Positions 33,430-45,606 of a stretch of 64,000 bases of DNA are shown one piece after another. The notes below the pieces were generated by a model, which made no database searches, had not been told where the DNA came from, and saw only the letters and a list, made by a program, of their open reading frames with translations. The position numbers and the translations under genes were made by a program. The stretch is from Thysanoteuthis rhombus. Lineage: Eukaryota > Mollusca > Cephalopoda > Oegopsida > Thysanoteuthidae. Every line of letters starts with the position of its first letter. Within the stretch, counting starts at the first letter, position 1. The stretch is taken from NCBI GenBank assembly GCA_963457665.1, contig OY735207.1, forward strand, positions 62,083,888 through 62,147,887. Direction: 5' to 3'.

Positions 33430-36400
33430 ATCAAATCGAGTGAGGTTGTCAATTGATCAAGGCTGAAACTTATGTATATGATTATGATGTCTGTTAAAAG
33501 TCTCTGTCCACCTAAACTGCAGAACTGAAATTTAAAAAATATTCATGCAAATATGACACAACCCAACAAATGTTATAGGCTACATGAAAAACAGGATCCC
33601 CCCATTTAATAAAAAAAGGAAAAAAAAATTGCTTAAAATCCTAAACACTGTATCAATTTGATGACTCCCCTCTAGTTGCTATAGTCAAAACATTATTTTA
33701 GAATGCATTTAATATTTTGAAAAAGAAAATCGAATGATTCAATATCAAAATTCAACGTGTGTTGAAAGAAACAACTGAAACTTGAAACTTATCAGTTCTA
33801 TTGTAATAATCTTTGTGTTATTAATAAGAAGATTGTTGGTAATTATCAACTAAATATCATGTGTAGACAACATAAAACCAGAGAAAATTAAGGTTGTTTA
33901 TACTCATTAACCAGGAGAATTATCCTTAGGAAAATTTAGCCCAGTTCTTGCACAAATTTTGATATCTCACCTAAATTATAAAGATAAAGATATATAGATC
34001 AGTTAAAATTTCAATTGATATAGTTGACCAATTTTTCAAAAAACTGGTTTGGGATTTGAAAAAGAAATGCAATGTAACTGAAAAAATTTTGTTGCTTTTT
34101 TAATAAAATTGAAATCCAGTGTACACTTTAGATTTACGGAAAAAGATATCTGGAATTTTTTTAATGACTTTAAAAATTTTGCCATCAAATTATCAATGCT
34201 TGTGTCACGAGCATGTTTCTGAAATATTTGTATTTGGAAAGAACCTGCTTATTGATAAATATAAAGTTTTACCGATTTTGATGAGGCTATTTTTTTAAAA
34301 GAATTTTACTTAGTTTCTGTTTAATTACATACCTTTCATCCAGTATGATTTATAATTGATATTTTATTGAAATCCTATCAATTAATTTTCTTTGTATCAA
34401 ATTTTTATGCAGTCAGTTCTATGTTGGGAAAAATTTTAAAACTCTGCTTCATAACCTTCGTTTTGTGTACACATAACTTTTAAGCATTATCAACATGTTA
34501 TGTTGCCCATGAAGGACTGATCCATTAGCTGCTATAACCACAACTGCATTCAAATATATATCACAAATTATAATTGAAAAATATGGAAGAAACTCAATAA
34601 AACAAAGCTATACTTGCTTGGAATAATATCTCAAAAGGATTTTGAAGATTTAAATAGATGTAGCTTTCAAAGAATCCTAAAAATACACTTTTACATTTGT
34701 TATTGTATATTTTGGTGAAATACAAATATATTCTATCCTATTCAATTGAGCCACATAACAACAACATACTAAAAAGCCTTATTACAGTTTTTCTTAGTTC
34801 TGTTTTGCCATCTAGTTGCCTCCATTTTGAATCCCCATGCATTGGCTGTCATGTGACTGAGTAAACATTTTAGTCGTAATATTTCTATGGTCATCAACTG
34901 AAGAAATGCAGATAGCTTTATGCAGATGATCATTTATTTTGCAATAAGGCTGTTCACTGTTCATGAATTGGCATTTACGTATAATCCAAACGATCCAATG
35001 AATTGTTTTATTATAATTATTGTAATTATCTATCTGTAAAGAAAAAAAATTCCTAATTTTTTACAGTTGCTAAACAATTGTTGCTACTAAATTTATACAA
35101 ATGTAGCTATATATAAACAAATCTTTTTCTTTTTAAAGAACTCATATCCGTGGTAACCTACTCTAGGAAAAAAAAAAAAGCTTATTAGGAACCTATTCAG
35201 AATATGTGAAGAAAACATTCTTTTATTTTTATTTATTCATTTATTTCCCACTTTAATCCAAGTTGTAAAACCAGCAAAACTTGTTGTTGACGTTAATAAA
35301 TATAGTGTTGGCAAAGGGAAGGTTTTTTGTTTTCGCTACTTCTGTGATCTCAAAAAAAGTATTTGTTATTCAAGTTTGGACTTAGCACATTAAGCCGCTC
35401 CTAGCCACAGTTGTTTTGAATTTCAAAGTCATGGCTAGTATAATATTACCAAATAATATTCTTGTGGCCTGCTTGTTGTTTATATAACCCTTGTCAGTAA
35501 TGGACTTTGTTACTCACAAAATAGTGCTGATGAAACACGTACAAAATGCTCAAGTAGTTATTAATTCGATCCCTATGAGGGTGGAATGTGATTCTAGGTC
35601 GAGTTTGAAGTGGAGACCTTCGAATGTACGTGTACTGGAGATAATTCCCTTTTTAGGACACATCAGGCAATGCACTTGACCTTATCCCTATAAATGCATC
35701 AAGGAGCTGCAGCCGAGGCCTATGAGAAGGAGTTGCAACCAGATCATCGCACTAAAGCCTGCAGGGCCTGGAGGAGCTAAAAAGTTTCTTGGCTAAAACT
35801 AGTGCATAAAAACAGGATGCTTAAGAGATAAAGATGTTGTGTGTGTGTGTGTGTGTGCATTTAATAAATTTCCTTTTGGAACTGGACATTACATACTTTT
35901 AATTTGACAGGAAAATCTTGTACCAGAAAACATTTGTAGTAATTTGAGCTGGAAAGCTGTCCGTTTTCAAATTTAATGTATATTCAAGCAGTAATGTGAC
36001 ACTTTCAGGAACAGAAAACTTTTGCTTTCAATAGCTCTGTAAATCCCTCGGCTCCATTCACTATAGTCAGATGAATAAGATGATGGAGTATCAAAATACA
36101 GATTCTCTTTTTCCTGCTAGAATCTCTGATTCCCCTCCAACATTTTTTCATGAATTTGTTTGGGCTTATATTTTATTGAACTCCTCCTATTTGAAACTTG
36201 AATTGTTATTAGGCTGTTCAGAAAATGACCTTTTTTTTTTTTCTTTTTTTCCCTCTTTTCTTGTCAATGGTTTTCATTGACTTTATGTGGAACCCACTTA
36301 TCTAGCTTTTTTACTTTATCAATTTACCTTAGATGATCTGATATTATCACAATGCCAACACCCAGTATCTGTGACATTTCTTTGATGAATTGGCATATGT

Positions 36401-36730
36401 TTTGTTTGGCCAACCTTTTCAATTACTGATGGATGTCCTCTGCCCTATTGAATCAAATCTTGACTACCAAACTTTTGAAACTGATGCCCCACTGTAGAAT
36501 CAGGGTTAATTCTGTCATGCCATGCTAGGTTAACATTGAAAACAAACTCTAAATATTAGTGAAAAGTGTGCATTTTAATCATTAATTGGTACAATATACT
36601 AAAATACTGTTGTAGGGTAAAGAAATCTCCCTCCGGATTATTGCTAGTTTCAAGGTCTATTGAAGACTTATGACTACACCCTTGGCAGGATACAAATCCA
36701 CAAAAGAGATGCATCCAACCTACTTAATTA
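33430..36730. other. No gene seen; (GT)n at 35836-35857
   Basis: Mostly AT-rich unique-looking sequence. 35490-35800 has less A+T and may be a repeat fragment, but it was not identified. Confidence 0.45.
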
Positions 36731-36739
36731 GCTGCTGAA

Positions 36740-36865
36740 TGTACAGGGAAATTTGTCCTAACGAAGAATTTTCCACACACTTTGCTCGTATCAGGAATCG
36801 AACCCTGGACCTTCTGCACATAAGGCATACACACTAACCATTACACTATCATAGTGGATAGCAAT
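36740..36865 (-). repeat. tRNA-derived SINE, minus strand
   Basis: The minus strand reads ATAGTGTAATGGTTAGTGTG (A box), then AAGGTCCAGGGTTCGATTCC (B box), and GGACAAATTTCCCTGTACAT. Same family as 17430 and 23515, with the best-preserved promoter of the three. Confidence 0.75.
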
Positions 36866-36869
36866 GTTG

Positions 36870-37523
36870 TAGGACAAGACTAAAAGGTTTTTTTTACCTA
36901 GATTTGTCCATTATTTTCTGACTAATTTAATATTCAAATTGTTTTTTTTTTTCTTTTAATCCAAAACCAGTTTTGCTCTTGAACTTCTATCAGTTCCACG
37001 AATGAGAGGAAGATGCGTTACACCAATTTTCCAAGTGGAAGGGCCTCTTGTTCTGAAAATCAATATTTAAAATACTAGCTTTTACCTGGGCTTGAACACC
37101 ATCCTTTTGCACCAATAGTACAGCAATTCCAGCCATGATGTAGGCCATAAACCAATTTTGCTTTTGATAGACTTCTTGAGTGGTTTAACAATATGTTGTG
37201 ATTACAAGACATCTAGTCTTGAAGGTTGCTTGAAAGAATTCTCTTCAAACCATGTATTACATATGGGCAACCATTAACCAGCTGCAACATTTTTTGTGAC
37301 CTACTGCCAATCAAGGCATTTATTTAGAATCTTATACAATTTTTCTCAGTAAGTCAATTTGATAATTTATATTATAAAATTACTATTGTTTTGGCTTTAC
37401 AAATCAATGATAATGATCATAATTTGCTTTCTGTAATACAGAATAAATCTATATATTTTTAGATTTGAATGTGTGGCCTGAAAAATGTCTCCTGTTACCT
37501 AAATTAAAAGGGTTGCCCATGCC

Positions 37524-37573
<50 letters not shown>

Positions 37574-38120
37574 TGTTTATAAAAGAAATAGACAGTTTTA
37601 AAAATTTATCAAAGCAAAACTATGTAAGATATTGCCACTCATGATGCACAGTTTAGTAGAGAAACACTTGAAATTTATTTCTGCATCGTACAGTAGCTTG
37701 ATATGCACATTTTCTGATTGTATAATGGAATTTTTTATTTATCTATTTATTTATTTATTTTTAAAGCTCTTTTAATCTTGTGCCGGCATTACTTGACCCA
37801 CCTTTTCAAGTAGAACATTGCAGTTATAAACTTCAAGTGTTCCTCTAAAAAAACTGTGCATTGTGAGCGTCAATATCTCAAATAGTATTGCTTCGATACA
37901 CTTTCAGAACCCTCTATTTTTTTTTTTCAGTAAACACTCTGTATGTAACATGAGGCTCATATAAAATTAACATTAGTTCTGCAAGTGGGAATATGAATCA
38001 CTAGTGGATCTCAGCTGTCTGATTAACAAAAAGTGGATGATTTGTTAACTGTATGTTTACTGATTATTTGGGTTGATTAGCAGTAAAGTTAGTGGGCAAT
38101 AAAAGCTAAAACCTCTCTCT
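36870..38120. other. No gene; (TA)n at 37531-37571
   Basis: Contains the TA tract, an ATTT run near 37735-37762 and a CT run at 38113-38128. Confidence 0.5.
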
Positions 38121-38177
38121 CTCTCTCTATGTATATATATCATATTATATTTATATATTATATTATATGCATGTTAT

Positions 38178-38180
<3 letters not shown>

Positions 38181-38241
<61 letters not shown>
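38181..38241. repeat. (TA)n microsatellite at the 3' border of the Penelope-like element
   Basis: A TA run of about 30 units directly abutting the element. A minus-strand ORF ending in repeated Ile-Tyr is an artefact of it. Confidence 0.95.
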
Positions 38242-38243
<2 letters not shown>

Positions 38244-38326
38244 GTGTACTGTAGAGAGTGAGACAGACTCGGGAGTGAGGTGTTTGGAGGTAAGGTTTAT
38301 TAATCTTTATAAGTAAATTGTCCATA

Positions 38327-38360
38327 CATGTTTCAGGATTCTTCCCATCATCAGTGGTGT
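38327..38360 (-). ncRNA. Hammerhead-like core in the Penelope 3' region
   Basis: The minus strand reads CCACTGATGATGGGAAGAAT then CCTGAAACATG. CTGATGA, a short GGGA/TCC stem II and GAAAC fit the conserved hammerhead core. The expected cleavage triplet after a CAT/ATG stem III is not clean (ATGGAC), so activity is doubtful. Confidence 0.45.
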
Positions 38361-38774
38361 GTGCTGTGTGATTGTGTATTAAAATGTACCATGTGGAACC
38401 AGAGTCCACTATCAGGAGCTATGCATTGTGGGTAAATTGTGTTGTTAGGGCTGCTGGAGGCCTCCTGCTGAGTGGGAGAATGTCCAGTAAGGTATCAGGT
38501 CTTTGGTTAAGCAGTAGCAGTTGGTCTTGGGGAGTGATGTCGAGTTAGATTTTTTGGTATGTTAAGGGTAGTGTAAATGGAGGGGTGGTGAGGTCAAGGA
38601 GCTACATAGGTATCAATCTTATAAGTTATTGAAAATGTGTTGGCTATGATTTGGACAGGGGTTACAACTGGCTAAGGTGAAATTTTCCTATGGGTCTGGG
38701 TGACTTTGAAGCTTCCATTATTGAATGTGTCTTAGATGTGGGTGTGAGGATATTAATGGTAGGAGTTTTGTGTA

Positions 38775-39809
38775 TTAGGGTTCTTTGTGATGAGGGTTGT
38801 TCAGTTTAGTGTTTAATCCATTAGGATATAGGGTTTTAAGTTTATTGATCCACATATCTTCGTGTTTCTCTAGAACTTTAGTTATGTCAATTGTAGTAGT
38901 TTTTTCTATTTTTTCTATGATGGTAAAGCTAGCGTCAGTGGCAAAATTGTGGTCAGGTGCGCGAAAGTGTAGTTCAACGGGAAGTGGGCTACGATTGTTT
39001 TTTGACTTAATCCTATGTCTATAATTGTTGAGTCTAATATTAAATTGCCACTCGGACTTGCCTATGTGCTGTAACTTACATCTATTGCACTCTAGAAGGT
39101 ATATAATGTTCTTACTGCGGCAGTTGGTATTGTGATATATGTGGTAACTCTCTTTTATGGTAGTGCTTGTGAATTTGTTGGTGTACTTGAGGTGGTTGCA
39201 ACATAGACTGTTTCTTATGTTGCAAGGTGTGTAGAATTTAATGGTTCTAGGTGTATTTTTGTGTACGACTTTATTGTCAACAATATTATTGCTACGAATG
39301 ATGTCTCTGTTTCTGGGTCTGCGGTAGGTGATGACACATGGGTCTGTTAATGTTTCTCTTAAGTCTGTTTTAATCGTGAGAATGTTCCATCTCTTATTGA
39401 TGATGTGTGCTAAGGGTGGGAGTGTGTTGAAGGTTGTTATAAGGGGTATGCAGTTAGGTTTGTTATTGTGGGACAGTATAAGGGTTTCATCTCTGGGTAT
39501 TCCAGTTGCTTTTTTTATTTGGTTTTTGGTGTCATCTAGCAGATAACCTCATTGGATGAAGTATTGTATTAGGTTATGTTTGTGTCTGTTAAGTTCACTA
39601 TTAGTAGAGCAGATTCTTCTAATTCTAAGGGCTGGTGAAAATGGTAGGCTTCTTTTTAAGTGTTTGGGATGGGCTGATTTAGAGTGGAGGTAATTGTGGG
39701 TGTCCGTGGGTTTAGTGTAGAGGGTAGTTTGGAGGTTTCTGCTGTCATCTATGTATATGCGGGTGTCTAAGAAGGCTATGGAGTCAGTGGATGTCGTGAA
39801 GTCAAACTT
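38775..39809 (-). pseudogene. Penelope-like RT (C-terminal) plus GIY-YIG endonuclease ORF, one stop
   Basis: One frame of 345 codons ends in TAA at 38777-38775 and has a single internal TGA at 39551-39549. From its start it reads SIAFLDTRIYIDD, typical of the thumb-side end of Penelope RT, then YTKPTDTHNYLH. The endonuclease has IIYLLECNRCKLQHIGKSEW (about 39113-39045), where IIY and HIG stand for the GIY and YIG signatures. The C-terminus has WINKLKTLYPNGLN, a conserved Penelope end. No frameshift was found, which suggests a fairly recent insertion. The RT catalytic YADD-type part is missing because of 5' truncation. Confidence 0.85.
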
Positions 39810-39810
39810 A

Positions 39811-39816
<6 letters not shown>

Positions 39817-39849
<33 letters not shown>
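39817..39849. repeat. (TA)n microsatellite at the 5' border of the Penelope-like element
   Basis: Marks the truncated end of the element. Confidence 0.9.
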
Positions 39850-39851
<2 letters not shown>

Positions 39852-40144
39852 GTATATGTATATAGAAACACTTGGTGCTAAAATAAAACCATAATTATTT
39901 TAATTTTTTCTACTTCTAAATTTGCTGTATCTCTATGCATATACAATGCAAAAATTCAAATTTCATTATTATCTTGAATAAATTCATTACCATTTATGAT
40001 TGTATTACTAACAATGTCCATTACTGATGAGTTGATAAGTTGTCATGAGTTGAGTATTTTTATTAAGTATTGAAAATTTTCATAACAACTAAACTTTAAA
40101 CATTGACAATTGACGTAATATAAAGGGTTCAAATTTCAATACCC

Positions 40145-40560
40145 CAGTATCTGTTGTTAGTGTCAAGTCTATATAGAAGAAAAAAGAGACCAGGGCTGAC
40201 CGAATGTAGTAGGATTGATGAACTTCAGAATCGGGGTCTATCACAATGTGCAATAGCTGTGCAAATTAATCAAAGTCAGACTGTTATGAAATGTTTTTTC
40301 ATGATCCAGATTGTTATAGAGCCAGGGACAGACATGGCACACCAAAGATGTAGGCTCATGGTAAGTTATCGGAGCGATTCTGCAAAACCACAATCAATCC
40401 ATCTTGAAGACGGAACCATTTCTGCTTAAAGTTCACAGAGAGACTATCAGACAAAAAATTAGGAAGTCAGGATTCAGACCCCTAAAAAGATTGTAGTGAT
40501 CGACTCTGAAATTGATCCACAAAAAAAAGCAGGTTGATATCTCTGATCAAAACGTACGTT
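40145..40560 (+). pseudogene. Tc1-family transposase, N-terminal fragment
   Basis: The frame reads PGLTECSRIDELQNRGLSQC then AIAVQINQSQTVMKCF, a helix-turn-helix of Tc1/Tc3 transposases (LT..ER.RI..L...G.S...IA..I..S..VV..FL). A second frame gives EDGTISA and a piece like RETIRQKIRKSGF. The catalytic DDE part is absent. Confidence 0.7.
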
Positions 40561-40569
40561 TGGCCTAAT

Positions 40570-41630
40570 TATAAGTTATACACATAGTTACATGACAATT
40601 CTTTTTTAAAAAAAAGACTGAAATTAACTATTAGATTAGAGATGTCAATCTGTATTGTCCAGCATTCAGGACTGGAGATAAGATATTTGAAATTCTTATT
40701 CAATAGCTATAAATAGACAATATGTATTAAAAGGTATGTTCATCTTTTGGGGGATAGATTACGAAGTGTTCGATAACCTATTGGCTTCCTATGATTTGTG
40801 ACATTTTTTTTCAACAGGGTTAACATTGATAGGTATAGCTGATGATCAATACTTATAAAAGCTTTTGATTTTGAAATACCTAAAAAAAAAAAACTACACA
40901 CACACTCGCAGGTGGACAGACACATACACACTTGAAATCTTGTTATTGAAGAAAAAGAGAAATAATGTTGCCTATTGATTAGATATCTCTTCATAATTTT
41001 CTTTCATGACCATATGGTTCCCAGCCACCTGCCTTTCCCTGTGACAGATTGACTGGGCATAAAGGCATTAAGACGATCAATATCAAAGAAGATTTTATTT
41101 CCTTTTCTATCTCTTTCCTCAACAATTACCCTGAAGCTACGAGAATCATTATGAATTCTGTATAGGTAATGATCTCTCTCTCTCTCTCTCTTTCTCTCTC
41201 TCATATATATTATAAAGTACTAAAATTCATTTGTATTCTAGGATGTTGAAAACTATATATTGCAGAGAAAAATGAGCATATTCAAAATAACAGGTCTCAA
41301 ATTACCTACAGCACACATCTTTAGATCGAATTTTGATAAAAAATGTCCTATGGAGCCATGAGTTTGCACTCTCAAATGAGTCTGTTGAAAAAATTTTTTA
41401 ATTCATCTTGGATTATCTCAAAAACTATTGGTTAGATCCATAAAATAAGGCTTATATATATTTTTATATTTTGAATCCGTATCCTCCTGGGAGGATTTTT
41501 ATATCATTTATTTGAGTGTATGTACTTGTAAAAAAGTCAATATTTTTTTTTTTTTAATTTCTTTTTGGGCACTAATTTGTAGGCTTCAAAGTCATGGCCA
41601 TTCAATATTCCAGTGGTTAGGGCCTCACAA
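40570..41630. other. No gene; simple repeats
   Basis: A (CT)n tract at 41170-41202 gives an Arg/Glu-rich minus-strand ORF that is an artefact. Confidence 0.5.
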
Positions 41631-41639
41631 AATAGAACT

Positions 41640-41760
41640 GACACACAGTTTTGATAGACCCCACCCCCAAAACCTAAAAATCTTTTTTCTATTTACAATG
41701 TAGTTATAATGTTAAACTGGACTCACTTTCCATTCGACACCGGAAAACTGCAAATGTGGA
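41640..41760 (+). repeat. Dispersed repeat core copy
   Basis: ATTTACAATGTAGTTATAAT, then GTTAAACTGGACTCAC. Closest to the copy at 14035. Confidence 0.55.
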
Positions 41761-41764
41761 TTTC

Positions 41765-42120
41765 TTTTTCTCTCAGTGCTAATGTAATTTTGGCTGTACT
41801 TATATTATATAAAGTAGATTCTGAAGTATGTACCTGTGCTCTTGAAATTAAGAACTACACATCCTAGAGGAAAAACAAAGTCATATCCGAAATCAGCAGA
41901 TCACAATTTAAGGTTGAATTTCACAAAAGAAAGTTTGATTTCAATGGGGTCTGCGTTCATACTTGCATTGGGAAAAAAAACAAAACTTATCTTAATCACT
42001 AAAGAAATCAGTTAGAACGATACAACAGTGTTTGGAAACAAGGTAAATACAGCCAACAGGCCAAGTTCAAATTCTGATGGGAAAAGTTTACTTCTTAAAA
42101 TTTCTATTTTCCTTTTGAGT

Positions 42121-42153
<33 letters not shown>

Positions 42154-42975
42154 CAAATGTTCAAACTTCCTGTAAATTTGTCAATTTTGAGAAAAGAAAT
42201 ATTTAAAGGTTTTATAAGAGGGAGCCTTTTGCAACCTTATATTTTTCATTATTTTTCATTATAGGTGAATATGGATGTGAATTTCTCTTTCTCTCAAGTC
42301 AGTTTGGCATGAAATGCATTCTCAGTTTTGAAAAAAAAAATTAATTTTTAAAATTTCAGGAGGGTTTATGTAGGCCCGCCAAGGTTACAACCTGGCCTGC
42401 ATGGATCTGCTTGACCAAAAAAATCTTTTGGAATTCTGTAAAAGTTATTGTCATTGGAAAGATCACCAAATTCTTTTTGTGTGTGTGATGCTTAAAGCTA
42501 ACTTGGAGTAGCTGTTAAAAATCAGTAGATATGAAATATTAGCTCTAAATTAATGTCAGATTCTTAACCCCAAACTTTAATCAGGGCTGATAGACCAAAC
42601 ACAATAATTATCTGTTGATTAATGACCTTTATACTTGAAAGAGATAAAAAATCAAAGCTATTGTTTGTGACATATTTTTGTTGTATTTTTTATTGAATAA
42701 GTTACATTACATCTCTGTCAAATGAAAGGCATACAAGTCCCCCCCCCCTCCTCAATTAATGTGGTTAATGCATCCTCAAAAAGTGCCTTGCTAATTGAAA
42801 TGAAATTAATTGAGCTTGGAAATCTGAGAAATAATGCCATTAATTCTGAACTAAAAATTTAACAAAATGAAAAATGATTGAGACTTTTTTTTCTTTTTCA
42901 ATGCAACCAAGTTGTATCAAAATATCAATTCTGTATATATCATCATTTTTGACGGCACAGGCACACTAATGTATG

Positions 42976-43021
<46 letters not shown>

Positions 43022-45400
43022 TAATAATTACTGATTTTAGTTTAGTCTGGCACAAGGTCAGTATATTATCATTAGCATAGTACCTTTTAAAGAATGACTG
43101 GATTATTTGTGTGTGGATCAGCACTTCTTTCTTGGATCAGAGTATCAGTGTGCTCTGCTGAGCATCATTGTAATTTCTTGATGTTCATCAAAAAGTGTTA
43201 CACACACAAGAAATATATACATGCGTAGAGGAAAAATTACTTAGAATATAATCTTTAAAGATCTTACAGACCTTATTAGGCGGGTGGTCATGATGTTTTG
43301 GCCTGACAGTGTATACCAACATAATTCCAATGTTTTGATGGAATATTTTTTCAGTCACTTATCAACTGACCTGCAAAAATGTTTTCGTATTTTTTCAAAT
43401 GTCTTATGTTCAGTGTTTTCATGACTGTATAATATTGATACAATACTTGCTATTCAATGCATTTTAATTAGATCTACTTGTGCATAATTTTATTTTTACT
43501 TATAATTAAATGAAGTTATCAAATGGCTCAAAACACAAGGACGTGAGAATTTATGTCCAGCATCTCTGCATAATTCCAATGCACAAGGAAGATTCTAGAG
43601 AGAATAATTGGTATAATCCATTAAGAGATTAGTTTCTGTGAAATTATGTAAAATTTATCAAAACATTGCAATGATAGATCACAATAAAAAGACAATGATT
43701 AGTAACTCTAACAAAAAAATATGAATGGAGTTGTAATGCCAGACAAATATTGCCAGGTAAATGAAAGTATACAAGTCTCTGGCAGTGATGGTATGTATTC
43801 ATTTCTGTAATCAAGTGTGTCAGCTGTAGATAAGAACTGTAAAAAAAAAACCCAAAAACAAAACAGGTGTAGTATATATCAGAGTGGTTCTTGACCTTTT
43901 TTGCTCCATGTCCCCCTTACTATAATGAAACAAATTTGGTGTTGAAGTTATATCAAATTCAGAAATTTACCAAAATTTAGAGTTTTAAATCAAGGAAAAT
44001 ATCTCTTAAAGGAAAAAATTCTCTGAAAAGAAAAGAATACCATTGTATGAACAATAGGGCATTTACTAAAATTTCTGTAATTTCTCTATAGTGTTAAATT
44101 CAGTAACAACAATCACTTTATCACTTAAATTTCAGAGAATTAATTTTATTTTCACCATCATTATTATTGTTAATGAAGGAAAATGACTTTTAAAAACAAC
44201 CTTCTTGCTCTTGCTTGTATATGGTCAAAAGCAATCAAGTATTTTTTTGAGGATAACATTTCAGAGTTGAACAAATTCATTCAGACATTTTCTTGTGTCA
44301 TTTCTTAAATTCTTTCAAAATTGCAGTAATAATCTCCAGTAGGAGTGGAGTTTGACCCTGGGGCAGCCAGGTTTGTTTTATCTTTCTTCCTCGCTGATCA
44401 ATTATATCATGCATATGATTAGGATTTAATCAGTTGAGTCTTAACACAACTCAATTTTGAGCCACAGAACACTTTTCATTCTTCACATCCAAATTCCAAA
44501 GTCCCCTATGTCCAAGTTGCTCCCTTATGGGGCGTGCACCTTACATTCAAAATCACTGTATTAGAGCGAGGTAGACTAATATTCTCCAACTTGGTCGATG
44601 CTTTTGTGGGTAGAATATGTATACATGTCTACAATGATAATTTAAATTGGTTTTGTTCAAAGTTCAATGAAATGAATGAAAAGTCAAATATGTAATATTT
44701 ATTCAATGAACGTTTATCAATGAATGATTGGAAGGCAGTGCTTTCTTGTATTGTGAAATCTTTGAGTTTGATTTAGTAGGAATAAAGTTCGTAGAATGCA
44801 AAATGTCTTTTGATTAAGAAAGTTCTTTATAACACTTAGGTGTGGTGTGAATATATCTATGTTAATCACTTACTCACCTCATAAATAAATGTCTGTGAAT
44901 GCTTTGCGCACACTGGTGAATGTGTGCCTGTATGCATATTGCACATCTTGCACCTTTAGGCAACAAGGTCGTGTCTGGCGAATTTTGTGTCATTTCTTTT
45001 TTTTTATATACAAAGTAGGCTCCAAATGACATGCATTTTTTTTTTTGATCCTCACATCGTGATTGGCTAATAATTTGTAACTGTTGCCTACTTATTTTCA
45101 TATTTGAATTATTGCTGTTATGTTGGTGATTTTTATTTTGAAGGGAAATCCTGTGAGCCTTTTTTTTCTCTTCTTTTTTAAAAAAAACTTTATTACTGAA
45201 TTTTTTAGTTTGTTCCCACATTGAACTTTACTTGGTTGGTCACACACTATAATTATTTTGAATCGTGTCTATTTTATCCGACTCAGTTGTTGATCCTCTA
45301 AGTTTACCTTTGCAAAAGTTGAATCTTATATAAGTGTGCATGATGTATTTGAATGTTGATTTGATTCCAAATTTTCTTTTTTTTCTTCTTTCCCTCATGA
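41765..45400. other. No gene seen upstream of SLC35C2
   Basis: Contains a T run at 42125-42153, a (TA)n tract at 42971-43018 and a possible hAT-end-like phrase at 43880-43930 (GTGGTTCTTGACCTTTTTTG). The first non-coding exon and promoter of SLC35C2 could lie here, but no clear signal was seen. Confidence 0.45.
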
Positions 45401-45403
45401 CAG

Positions 45404-45606
45404 ATGGTTGATCAACCATGACAAAGAAGAGAAAAAAAGATCCTGTGATGTCGCGTCATCGCAGACCAAGTGGGGCAAAATCCTTTGCTAGTAGGACGTG
45501 TTGTTCCTGTGGGTTCATCTTAGATGCCTTAAAGATCATCAGCCTCATCCTTTTCTACTATGTCTGCTCCATCAGCTTGACATTTTATAACAAAAAATAT
45601 ATAAAG
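45404..45606 (+). CDS. SLC35C2: SLC35C2 coding exon 1 (with short 5' UTR)
   Basis: The acceptor after a pyrimidine tract is CATGACAG|ATGG, and the donor is ATAAAG|GTATTG, phase 0. The main ATG (45418) begins MTKKRKKDP. The first ATG of the exon (45404) opens a five-codon upstream ORF whose TGA overlaps the main start as ATGA. It encodes a basic N-terminus and the first membrane helix (about residues 34-56), ending FYNKKYIK. Confidence 0.9.

Larger units (their letters stand above)
38242..39815 (-). mobile_element. Penelope-like retroelement, 5' truncated
   Basis: Includes the C-terminal reverse transcriptase region, the GIY-YIG endonuclease and a 3' non-coding part with a hammerhead-like core. 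It is bounded on both sides by (TA)n tracts (38181-38241 and 39817-39849). Penelope-like elements are known to encode a GIY-YIG endonuclease and to carry hammerhead motifs. Confidence 0.85.

Noticed and set aside
38179-38409. ORF with repeated Ile-Tyr
   Set aside because: Produced by the (TA)n tract next to the Penelope-like element. The same applies to 59736-60068.
41004-41204. Arg/Glu-rich minus-strand ORF
   Set aside because: Result of a (CT)n microsatellite.
44874-45221. Minus-strand ORF of 115 codons rich in Lys, Asn and Gln
   Set aside because: AT-rich low-complexity translation opposite A and T runs; no splice or domain evidence.
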